Shown: piece after piece, positions 1 to 5,856 of the stretch
Layout of the letters: each line of letters begins with the position of its first letter
Numbering within the stretch: position 1 is the first letter of the stretch
NCBI GenBank assembly: GCA_910586595.1
Contig: CAJUJB010000072.1
Span: 1-7,099, forward strand
Reading direction: 5' to 3'
Origin: an uncultured Muribaculaceae bacterium
GTDB taxonomy: Bacteria; Bacteroidota; Bacteroidia; Bacteroidales; Muribaculaceae
DNA: 7,099 bases
Notes under the pieces: model-generated
Databases searched by the model: none
Told to the model about the DNA's origin: nothing
What the model saw: the letters and a program-made list of their open reading frames with translations, nothing else
Translations under genes and position numbers: made by a program

Positions 1-951
1 TGCAACTCTGCCAAGAAATACTGGCACTTCATCAAGCTCATGGGTCGTTCGGCCAGCCACATCGCCCTTGAATGCGCCCTCCAGACTCAGCCCAACATCT
101 GCCTCATCTCTGAGGAAATCGAAGAGCGTAACATGAGCCTCGACGACATCGTAAGCTATATCGCCGGCATCGTAACATCTCGCGCAGCCGACGGCAACAA
201 CTTCGGTACCGTACTTATCCCTGAAGGCCTCATCGAGTTCATCCCCGAATTCAAGCGCCTCATCGGCGAGCTCAACGAGCTCCTCGGCGCCAACAAGGAC
301 AAAGTTGCCGGCATGGACGCTGAAGCCCTCACCGCCTTTATCTATGAGAACCTCTCACCCGAGAACGTTGCATCTCTCAAGGCCCTTCCCGAAGGCGTGG
401 CACGTCAGCTTATGCTCGACCGTGACCCCCACGGCAACGTACAGGTATCTCTCATCGAAACAGAGAAACTCCTCTCAGGCCTCGTTGCTGACAAACTTGC
501 AGCTTCTCAGGAATTCAAAGACGCTCACGGCAAATTCTCTCCCCTCCACCACTTCTTCGGATATGAAGGCCGTTGCGCAGACCCCTCCAACTTTGACGCT
601 GACTACTGCTATTCTCTCGGCTTCAACGCATCTGCCCTCATCAATGCAGGCGTAACAGGCTACATGTCGTCTATCCGCAACCTGGTTAAACCGGCTGTAC
701 AGTGGATTCCCGGCGGTATACCCATCACCATGATGATGAACATCGAGCGCCGCAACGCCGAAGACAAGCCCGTAATCCAAAAAGCCCTCGTACGCCTCGA
801 CGGAGCCCCCTTCGAGAAATTCGCCGCACAGCGCGACGACTGGGCACACAACACCTGCTATATCTATCCCGGCCCCATCCAGTATTTCGGCCCGGCAGAA
901 GTGTGCGACCAGCCCTCGATGACTCTCAAGTACGAGCACCAGCACAAATAA
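1..951 (+). CDS. pfp: PPi-dependent 6-phosphofructokinase, long form (3' part, start lies upstream)
   Basis: Diphosphate--fructose-6-phosphate 1-phosphotransferase makes fructose 1,6-bisphosphate from fructose 6-phosphate using pyrophosphate instead of ATP. It is a cytosolic, reversible step of glycolysis. The frame is open from base 1, so the gene is cut by the window edge. 316 residues are visible, against about 550 for the long-form family. In window numbering, MGRSASHIALE (14-24) carries the Met-Gly-Arg substrate motif. IPEG (73-76) holds the acidic sugar-phosphate motif, and YEGR (188-191) is a further conserved sugar-phosphate-binding stretch. The helical region between about 80 and 170 is the insertion typical of long PFPs. 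The ATG at 40 is only the internal Met of the MGR motif and is not a start. The gene ends with TAA, followed by a hairpin. The family call is firm; which nucleotide site residues are present cannot be seen here. Confidence 0.95.
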   Translation, partial: CNSAKKYWHFIKLMGRSASHIALECALQTQPNICLISEEIEERNMSLDDIVSYIAGIVTSRAADGNNFGTVLIPEGLIEFIPEFKRLIGELNELLGANKDKVAGMDAEALTAFIYENLSPENVASLKALPEGVARQLMLDRDPHGNVQVSLIETEKLLSGLVADKLAASQEFKDAHGKFSPLHHFFGYEGRCADPSNFDADYCYSLGFNASALINAGVTGYMSSIRNLVKPAVQWIPGGIPITMMMNIERRNAEDKPVIQKALVRLDGAPFEKFAAQRDDWAHNTCYIYPGPIQYFGPAEVCDQPSMTLKYEHQHK

Positions 952-981
952 GAAACACTTCTAACATCAGCTTGCAACTTT

Positions 982-1020
982 GCGGCACCGCCCCTTCGCC
1001 GGAGCGGTGTCGCATTCTTT
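982..1020 (+). terminator. Probable intrinsic terminator of pfp
   Basis: The arms 982-994 and 1001-1013 pair over 13 positions with one G-T wobble (985/1010) and one C-A mismatch (992/1003). They close a six-base loop and are followed by ATTCTTT (1014-1020). The stem is GC-rich and sits 31 bases after the pfp stop, as expected for a factor-independent terminator. The T tract is short and interrupted, so termination may be incomplete and allow some read-through into the regulator. Confidence 0.6.
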
Positions 1021-1027
1021 AAACGCA

Positions 1028-1624
1028 ATGGTAACCACATCCGATATTCCGAACATACTATTCTGGATCAGGCAGGAATGGTCTGTCAGCGACGACAGCA
1101 TCGAAGCCCTTCTGAAATGCCTGCGTCCGTGCCGCTTCGGGCGCCGTCATATGCTGGTGCGCGAAGGATATGCCGAAGGCTGCGCATACTTTATCGAAAA
1201 AGGCTTGACCCGAAGTTATTGGATTGTTGACGGCGAGGAAATCACAACATCCTTCACAGCCGAGGGGAGCCTTGTGTTCAGCATGGACGAGTTTTACTAC
1301 AATCTGCCAAGCCAGGAGTATGTGGAGACCGTCGAACGGTCGGAAGCCTATCAGATTACCCTTGATGATCTGCGCGAGCTCATGGCAACCCGTCTCGACC
1401 TTTCCAACTGGGCACGTATCATTCACCAGAATGAATACCGCCGCCTGCACCAGACACACAAGGAACGGCTCTCATTGCCTGCCACCGAGCGCTATAAAGC
1501 TTTCGCACGGCAATTTCCGGATATATGCAGGCGTGCGCGCCTCACCGACATCGCATCCTATATCGGCGTTGCTCCGGCCACCTTGAGCCGCATCAGGGCA
1601 AGTCTTTTTGATGTACATCAATAA
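1028..1624 (+). CDS. Crp/Fnr-family transcriptional regulator
   Basis: This 198-residue protein has the layout of the small Crp/Fnr regulators common in Bacteroidota. An N-terminal cyclic-nucleotide-binding-like beta-barrel covers about residues 20-112 (for example CAYFIEKGLTRSYWIVDGEE, 52-71). A linker helix follows at about 120-145, then a C-terminal helix-turn-helix at about 170-191 (LTDIASYIGVAPATLSRIRA). The second HTH helix keeps the Ser-Arg pair (S187, R188) used by Fnr-like proteins. The position usually occupied by Glu is Ala184 (PATLSR against ESLSR or ETISR). There are no N-terminal Cys clusters for an Fe-S centre, so it is not an oxygen-sensing Fnr proper, and the ligand is unknown. 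ATG 1028 is preferred over an in-frame TTG at 980, which falls at the foot of the upstream hairpin. The gene overlaps a perfect TTGAT-N4-ATCAA palindrome at its stop codon, so it may regulate the next gene. The family is clear; the specific role is not. Confidence 0.88.
   Translation: MVTTSDIPNILFWIRQEWSVSDDSIEALLKCLRPCRFGRRHMLVREGYAEGCAYFIEKGLTRSYWIVDGEEITTSFTAEGSLVFSMDEFYYNLPSQEYVETVERSEAYQITLDDLRELMATRLDLSNWARIIHQNEYRRLHQTHKERLSLPATERYKAFARQFPDICRRARLTDIASYIGVAPATLSRIRASLFDVHQ
1608..1621. promoter_or_regulatory. Candidate Crp/Fnr-type operator (perfect 14-bp palindrome)
   Basis: TTGATGTACATCAA is a perfect inverted repeat that matches the classical FNR consensus TTGAT-N4-ATCAA at all ten specified bases. 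It overlaps the last codons of the Crp/Fnr regulator. Its centre lies 29.5 bases ahead of the TAnnTTTG box at 1644, which puts it near -42 relative to the start site expected for the acyltransferase gene. That is where class II activator sites sit. Binding by the adjacent regulator is inference. Confidence 0.45.
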
Positions 1625-1643
1625 TAAAGTCGCCGACATGGTG

Positions 1644-1651
1644 TAATTTTG
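1644..1651 (+). promoter_or_regulatory. Bacteroidetes -7 box ahead of the acyltransferase
   Basis: TAATTTTG matches the Bacteroidetes -7 consensus TAnnTTTG. No TTTG stands at the usual -33 distance (about 1620-1624 reads AATAA), so this would be an incomplete promoter that could need an activator. The expected start site is about 1655-1659, giving a leader of only about 10-20 bases before the ATG at 1669 or 1678. Confidence 0.45.
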
Positions 1652-1668
1652 CGGTCGAATCCAATCTT

Positions 1669-2808
1669 ATGCCACACATGAATCCATACATCGAAACAAC
1701 TAAACCACGCTATGATCTTCTCGATGGCCTCCGCGGAGTGGCCGCAGTGCTTGTAATCTGGTACCATTTTTTTGAAGGCTTCGCCACCTCTCCGGTCGAC
1801 CAGATGATGAATCATGGCTACCTGGCGGTCGACTTTTTCTTCGTCTTATCCGGCTTTGTAATCGGTTATGCATACGATGGCCGATGGAAAAACGGAGGCA
1901 TGACTCCGGGCCGATTCATGCTGCGACGCCTTATCCGCCTACATCCGATGGTCATACTAAGTGTAGTGTTCGGTGCCGTTGCCTACCTTATCCAAGGCAG
2001 TGTGAAGTGGGATGGAACGCCCGTGCCCTTCACCTCGTTGCTGCTCGCGCTCGCGCTTGGCCTATGCCTTATACCTTTGCTCCCGGGTGTTGACTGCGAA
2101 GTACGCGGCAACGGTGAAATGTTCCCCCTCAACGGGCCGAGCTGGTCGCTGTTTTTCGAGTATATCGGCAGTATACTATACGCCTTTATCCTACATCGTC
2201 TTTCAACAAAGGCGCTCAAGGCAGTAGTAGGCATTTCGGGTATAGCCTTAGCTGTGGCAGCCTGCACCAACCTCTCGGGAGCCTACCACATAGGTTTTGG
2301 TTGGTCGATGGCCGACTGGGGCTGGATCGGTGGCTTCCTGAGGCTTTCATTCTCCTTCTCGGCAGGTCTGCTCATGACCCGCACCTTCAGGCCACGGAAA
2401 ATACGCGGAGCCTTCTGGATCTGCACGGCTCTTATCTGCGCCATGCTCGCCTGCCCCTATGTAGGAGGAGATGAGCCGTCGGTGCTCAATGCCCTCTACG
2501 ACAGCGTCTGCACACTTCTGGTCTTCCCTGCGATTGTGTATATCGGCGCATGCGGTGTTACAACCGACAGCTTCTCTACACACACATGCGAGTTCCTCGG
2601 CAAGCTGTCATACCCGGTATACATCGTGCATTACCCAGTGATGTACCTCTTCTATGCATGGGTCTGGGCAGGTGGCCGCACATTCGCAGAAGTATGGCCT
2701 GTATGTCTCCTTCTGTTTGCTGGCATTATCACATTGGCATGGTGCGCCATGAAGTTCTACGACGAGCCTGTCCGCAGATGGCTCTCGGCCCGTCTGCTCA
2801 GAAAATAA
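1669..2808 (+). CDS. Membrane acyltransferase, acyltransferase_3 (OafA/YrhL) family
   Basis: This is a 379-residue multi-spanning inner-membrane protein of the family that O-acylates sugars of lipopolysaccharide, capsule, exopolysaccharide or glycolipids. The family signature begins at LLDGLRGVAA (17-26), followed by WYHFFE (31-36) with the conserved TM1 histidine H33. Next come LAVDFFFVLSGFVIGY (52-67), the basic RRLIRLHP loop (86-93), NGPSWSLFFE (155-164) and LGKLSYPVYIVHYPV (310-324). The C-terminal FYDEPVRRWL (363-372) is also typical. Hydrophobic stretches at about 20-38, 50-68, 92-109, 119-139, 161-176, 184-200, 219-237, 248-264, 276-294, 312-331 and 343-361 fit about ten or more membrane segments, and the length is normal. 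It lacks the SGNH domain seen at the end of longer homologues. A second in-frame ATG at 1678 gives a protein three residues shorter and cannot be excluded. The neighbours do not reveal the acceptor. Transcription may start at the box at 1644, under control of the upstream palindrome. Confidence 0.88.
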   Translation: MPHMNPYIETTKPRYDLLDGLRGVAAVLVIWYHFFEGFATSPVDQMMNHGYLAVDFFFVLSGFVIGYAYDGRWKNGGMTPGRFMLRRLIRLHPMVILSVVFGAVAYLIQGSVKWDGTPVPFTSLLLALALGLCLIPLLPGVDCEVRGNGEMFPLNGPSWSLFFEYIGSILYAFILHRLSTKALKAVVGISGIALAVAACTNLSGAYHIGFGWSMADWGWIGGFLRLSFSFSAGLLMTRTFRPRKIRGAFWICTALICAMLACPYVGGDEPSVLNALYDSVCTLLVFPAIVYIGACGVTTDSFSTHTCEFLGKLSYPVYIVHYPVMYLFYAWVWAGGRTFAEVWPVCLLLFAGIITLAWCAMKFYDEPVRRWLSARLLRK

Positions 2809-2845
2809 ACGAACCTCCACGCGCTCGGCACAGTCATAAATTAGA

Positions 2846-2877
2846 TTTGCGCCGACCAAAAAAAAAGTGTAACTTTG
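2846..2877 (+). promoter_or_regulatory. Bacteroidetes-type promoter (-33 TTTG / -7 TAACTTTG)
   Basis: TTTG at 2846-2849 and TAACTTTG at 2870-2877 are separated by 20 bases. Both match the Bacteroidetes primary-sigma consensus TTTG-N(19-21)-TAnnTTTG, and the spacing is right. The spacer holds a run of nine A (2858-2866). The expected start site is about 2881-2885, leaving an AT-rich leader of about 30 bases without Shine-Dalgarno before the ATG at 2913. The rest of the 2809-2912 gap shows no convincing terminator for the acyltransferase gene. Confidence 0.8.
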
Positions 2878-2912
2878 TTCCCAAATAAACCATATCCGAA
2901 TTAATATTACAA

Positions 2913-3281
2913 ATGGAAATTAAAGGAACAATCATCCATGCCCTTCCCGAGGTTTCGGGCGTATCGAAAGCCGGCAACGCATGGAAGAAAAAAGAATATG
3001 TGCTTGAGAACACCGAAGGTCAGTTCCCTCGCAAAATAGCTTTCACCTGCTTCGGTGACAATGCTGATAAAATCAACCTCCAGGTTGGCCAGGTAGCCAC
3101 CATCTACTTTGACATCGAATCGCGCGAATTCAATGGCCGTTGGTATACCGACATCCGCTGCTGGCGCGCCGACGTAGAGCAGCCCGCTGCCGCAGCTCCT
3201 GCTGCCGCCCCAGCCGCTCCCGGTGCAGTGCCTCCTCCTCCCGCCATGCCTGCTGGCGGAGATGACGAATTCCCCTTCTGA
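2913..3281 (+). CDS. DUF3127-family small protein with SSB-like acidic C-terminal tip
   Basis: This 122-residue cytosolic protein resembles the DUF3127 family of Bacteroidota, whose function is not established. Residues 1-86 form a compact beta-rich part: KGTIIHALPEVSG (4-16), WKKKEYVLE (24-32), FPRKIAFTCFGD (38-49), VGQVATIYFDIESREFNGRW (58-77) and YTDIRCW (78-84). The pattern is like an OB-fold. The aromatic and basic residues, and the 'ESREFNGRWYTD' stretch, recall single-strand-binding proteins. Residues 90-115 are a flexible Ala/Pro linker, and the chain ends in GGDDEFPF. That architecture of OB-like domain, disordered linker and acidic DDxxPF end is the one used by SSB to recruit repair and replication enzymes. 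A strong promoter sits just upstream and a hairpin follows, so it is probably its own unit, perhaps with read-through to proS. The DUF3127 call is from recognition of conserved stretches; a nucleic-acid role is inference. Confidence 0.85.
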   Translation: MEIKGTIIHALPEVSGVSKAGNAWKKKEYVLENTEGQFPRKIAFTCFGDNADKINLQVGQVATIYFDIESREFNGRWYTDIRCWRADVEQPAAAAPAAAPAAPGAVPPPPAMPAGGDDEFPF

Positions 3282-3307
3282 TTCCGCATCCGCCCTCTCT
3301 CTTTACA

Positions 3308-3327
3308 GGACGCGCCACGGTGCGTCC
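3308..3327 (+). terminator. Hairpin between the DUF3127 gene and proS
   Basis: GGACGCG pairs with TGCGTCC (3308-3314 with 3321-3327), and one more C-G pair (3315/3320) closes a CACG loop, giving eight pairs with one G-T wobble. The bases after it (CTATCCGTTT) are not a proper T tract. It may be a weak terminator, an mRNA-end stabiliser, or part of the proS leader, whose ATG is 34 bases downstream. No recognisable Bacteroidetes promoter is seen between it and proS. Confidence 0.35.
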
Positions 3328-3361
3328 CTATCCGTTTAATCACGAGATATAACGCATAACA

Positions 3362-4843
3362 ATGGCTATCGAACTTAAAAATCTCACCAAACGTCAAGAT
3401 AACTACTCCCAGTGGTATAACGAGCTGGTTGTAAAAGCTGATCTCGCCGAGCAATCGGCTGTACGCGGCTGTATGGTAATCAAACCCTACGGCTACGCCA
3501 TATGGGAAAAAATGCAGCAGACTCTCGACCGCATGTTCAAAGAAACCGGCGTGCAGAATGCTTATTTTCCCCTGCTGATTCCCAAGTCATTCCTATGCCG
3601 CGAAGCGGAGCACGTAGAGGGCTTTGCAAAAGAATGCGCGGTGGTAACCCACTACCGTCTGAAGAATGACCCCAACGGCGCCGGCGTAATTGTCGACCCC
3701 GATGCCCGTCTGGAAGAAGAACTTATTGTACGCCCTACCTCCGAAACCATTATCTGGGGTACATATAAAAACTGGATCCACAGCTGGCGCGACCTGCCCG
3801 TATTGTGCAACCAATGGGCCAACGTAATGCGCTGGGAAATGCGTACCCGCATGTTCCTCCGCACATCAGAATTCCTCTGGCAGGAGGGTCACTGCGCGCA
3901 CGCAACCGCTGAAGAATCGGAAGCCCGTACCGTGCAGATGATCAAGCTCTACGCTGAATTTGCCGAAAAATACATGGCCATGCCTGTTCAGATTGGTGTC
4001 AAGACCGCTAACGAACGTTTCGCTGGCGCCCTCAACACCTATACCATCGAGGCAATGATGCAGGATGGCAAAGCCCTTCAGGCCGGAACATCGCATAACC
4101 TCGGCCAGAATTTCGCCAAGGCATTCGACGTTACATTCGCCAACCGCGAGAACCAACCAGAATATGTATGGGCTAACTCATGGGGTGTTTCGACACGCCT
4201 GATGGGAGCCTTGATCATGACCCACTCCGACGACAACGGCCTTGTACTGCCTCCTCATCTCGCCCCCATCCAGGTGGTGATTATTCCTATCTACAAAAAC
4301 GCAGAGCAACTGGCAGCAATCACCGATAAGGTTCTCCCCATCGTTGAGCGCCTCGGCCAACTCGGCATATCGGTTAAGTATGACGACGCCGAAAACAAGC
4401 GCCCCGGCTTCAAATTCGCCGACTACGAGCTGAAAGGTGTGCCCGTACGCCTTGTGCTCGGTGCCCGCGACATTGAGAACGGCACTGTAGAGGTAATGCG
4501 CCGTGACACTCTCGAAAAACACTCCGCACCTCTGGCCGGCATCGCCGACTACGTCAACACTCTTCTTGAAGAAATCCAGCAGAACATCTACCAGAAAGCC
4601 CTTGCAATGCGTAAGGCCCAGACCTACGTATGCGATAGCTACGACGACTTCAAGGCTCGCATTGACGGCGGCGGTTTCTTCCTTTGCCACTGGGATGGCA
4701 CAACCGAGACCGAAGAACTCATCAAGGCTGAGACCAAGGCCACCATACGATGCATACCTCTCGACGGAGACGACACTCCCGGCGTATGCATGGTCACCGG
4801 CAAGCCCTCGAAACGCCGTGTAATCATCGCCCGCAATTATTGA
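3362..4843 (+). CDS. proS: Proline--tRNA ligase, archaeal/eukaryotic-type (type 3)
   Basis: This class II aminoacyl-tRNA synthetase charges tRNA(Pro) with proline in the cytosol, using ATP. The 493-residue chain lacks the roughly 180-residue editing insertion of the E. coli-type enzyme and has an extra C-terminal domain, as in the archaeal/eukaryotic form. The catalytic domain carries RPTSE (124-128), motif 2 around RWEMRTRMFLRTSEFLWQEG (157-176), a proline pocket around QAGTSHNLGQNF (240-251) and motif 3, LMGALIMTHSDDNGLVLPP (280-298). The anticodon-binding domain runs from about 303 to 405. The C-terminal domain ends in the typical Tyr (RNY). Of the four zinc-ligand cysteines of this domain, only C442, C464 and C476 have obvious counterparts. 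The C-x4-C partner is T447 and the C-x-C pair is broken, so zinc binding is doubtful. The ATG at 3362 fits the family N-terminus (KNLTKRQDNYSQWY). The stop codon overlaps the next start, TGATG. Confidence 0.97.
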   Translation: MAIELKNLTKRQDNYSQWYNELVVKADLAEQSAVRGCMVIKPYGYAIWEKMQQTLDRMFKETGVQNAYFPLLIPKSFLCREAEHVEGFAKECAVVTHYRLKNDPNGAGVIVDPDARLEEELIVRPTSETIIWGTYKNWIHSWRDLPVLCNQWANVMRWEMRTRMFLRTSEFLWQEGHCAHATAEESEARTVQMIKLYAEFAEKYMAMPVQIGVKTANERFAGALNTYTIEAMMQDGKALQAGTSHNLGQNFAKAFDVTFANRENQPEYVWANSWGVSTRLMGALIMTHSDDNGLVLPPHLAPIQVVIIPIYKNAEQLAAITDKVLPIVERLGQLGISVKYDDAENKRPGFKFADYELKGVPVRLVLGARDIENGTVEVMRRDTLEKHSAPLAGIADYVNTLLEEIQQNIYQKALAMRKAQTYVCDSYDDFKARIDGGGFFLCHWDGTTETEELIKAETKATIRCIPLDGDDTPGVCMVTGKPSKRRVIIARNY

Positions 4844-5838
4844 TGACCGATAAGGCACAGACTACTCCAAGGACTATAACGGAGCGACCAGCTCGCCCCG
4901 TTATAGCCCTTGTTGTTCCGTGCTATAACGAAGAAGCCGCCTTACCCATTTCAGCGCCAATACTTCTTGGCGTGATTGATGACATGGTGGCACGGGAGAT
5001 GGTGTCGGCCCAAAGCTTCGTGCTATGTGTCGACGACGGCAGCCGCGACGCCACCTGGTCTATCATATCCGATCTGCACACCAGCGACAAACGTATCAAA
5101 GCGATTGCCCTGGCGCATAACCGCGGCCAACAGAGCGCGATGCTCGCCGGCCTCATGACTGTGCGCGAAACCTGCGATGCTGCAATAACCGTAGACGCCG
5201 ACCTCCAGGATTCTCCAGCTGCCATAATAGAAATGGTGGAGAAATACCGCACTGGCGCCGATATAGTATACGGCGTGCGGTCTTCAAGGGAAAGCGACAC
5301 ATGGTTCAAGCGCAATTCGGCCCGGGCATTCTATAAATTGCAGCGTAAGCTGGGGCTCGAAACCGTATATGACCATTCGGAGTTTCGCCTCATGGACCGC
5401 AAGGCCCTCGACATACTTGCCGAATATGGGGAAAGTAACCTATTCCTGCGGGGCATCATGCCAAGCATCGGCCTCTGCCACGACACCGTAGTATACGACC
5501 GCAACGCACGTACGGCAGGAGAAACCAAATACTCTTTCGGCCAACTCGTGGCCACCTCCATCGACGGAATCACGTCATTCACAGCCCAGCCAATGCGTCT
5601 TATCTTCGTGTTGGGTTTAGCCCTGCTTATCATCGACATCGCAGTGTCGGTATGGGTACTTGTATCGCACTTCAACGGACGAGCCATATCGGGCTGGTCT
5701 TCATTGATGCTGTCGGTATGGTTCCTCGGCAGCATTATCCTCATATCTCTTGGCATCATAGGTGAGTATATCGGCAAAATATTCGTGGAGGTCAAGCACC
5801 GTCCGCGTTATAACATCGCATACCGACTGCTCGACTGA
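4843..5838 (+). CDS. Family 2 glycosyltransferase, polyprenyl-phosphate (GtrB/DPM1-like) type
   Basis: This 331-residue enzyme is predicted to move a sugar from a nucleotide donor to a polyprenyl-phosphate carrier on the cytosolic face of the inner membrane. Such lipid-linked sugars feed glycan or lipid modification. The GT-A domain shows VVPCYNEE (24-31), the nucleotide-binding VDDGSRD (63-69), NRGQQSAM (93-100) and the metal-binding DADLQD (118-123). Further on are FLRG (201-204) and RNARTAGETKY (220-230), which match the R-x2-R-x2-G-x-[ST]KY region of GtrB. Two C-terminal membrane helices follow at about 251-274 and 288-310, and then a short basic tail. The length is normal for GtrB-like proteins. 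The start is the ATG at 4843, sharing one base with the proS stop and suggesting coupled translation. An upstream in-frame ATG at 4750 lies deep inside proS and gives an Arg/His-rich non-family extension, so it was rejected. The donor sugar and final acceptor cannot be told from the sequence. Confidence 0.92.
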   Translation: MTDKAQTTPRTITERPARPVIALVVPCYNEEAALPISAPILLGVIDDMVAREMVSAQSFVLCVDDGSRDATWSIISDLHTSDKRIKAIALAHNRGQQSAMLAGLMTVRETCDAAITVDADLQDSPAAIIEMVEKYRTGADIVYGVRSSRESDTWFKRNSARAFYKLQRKLGLETVYDHSEFRLMDRKALDILAEYGESNLFLRGIMPSIGLCHDTVVYDRNARTAGETKYSFGQLVATSIDGITSFTAQPMRLIFVLGLALLIIDIAVSVWVLVSHFNGRAISGWSSLMLSVWFLGSIILISLGIIGEYIGKIFVEVKHRPRYNIAYRLLD

Positions 5839-5856
5839 ATTTAAATCCTCTCCGGA

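Noticed and set aside
975..982. CAACTTTG as a -7 box for the Crp/Fnr regulator
   Set aside because: The first consensus T is missing, no TTTG lies at -33, and it overlaps the foot of the terminator stem.
980..1027. N-terminal extension of the Crp/Fnr regulator from a TTG at 980
   Set aside because: The extra 16 residues would be coded by the pfp terminator hairpin and show no family similarity. The ATG at 1028 gives the usual length.
2825..2855. TCGGC/GCCGA inverted repeat after the acyltransferase as a terminator
   Set aside because: The stem is only five pairs with a loop of about 20 bases, and it overlaps the -33 box of the next promoter.
3181..3270. GC-rich Ala/Pro repeat as a nucleotide repeat or recombination tract
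   Set aside because: The codons are varied and the repeat is at protein level only. It is best explained as a disordered linker.
3104..3454. Reverse-strand open frame across the DUF3127 3' end and proS start
   Set aside because: It is Gly/Ala low complexity mirrored from the Ala/Pro linker, with no recognisable domain and no promoter. It spans two well-supported forward genes.
4750..4842. Longer glycosyltransferase starting inside proS
   Set aside because: The extension is an Arg/His-rich shadow of the proS C-terminus in another frame. The family N-terminus and the TGATG overlap support 4843.
4178..4858. 226-residue reverse-strand open frame opposite proS
   Set aside because: It is a shadow of a highly conserved synthetase, produced by low stop frequency at this GC content. 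No family resemblance is seen.
5839..5846. ATTTAAAT palindrome before umuD as an SOS operator
   Set aside because: It is only eight bases of A/T, common by chance, and does not resemble a known LexA box.
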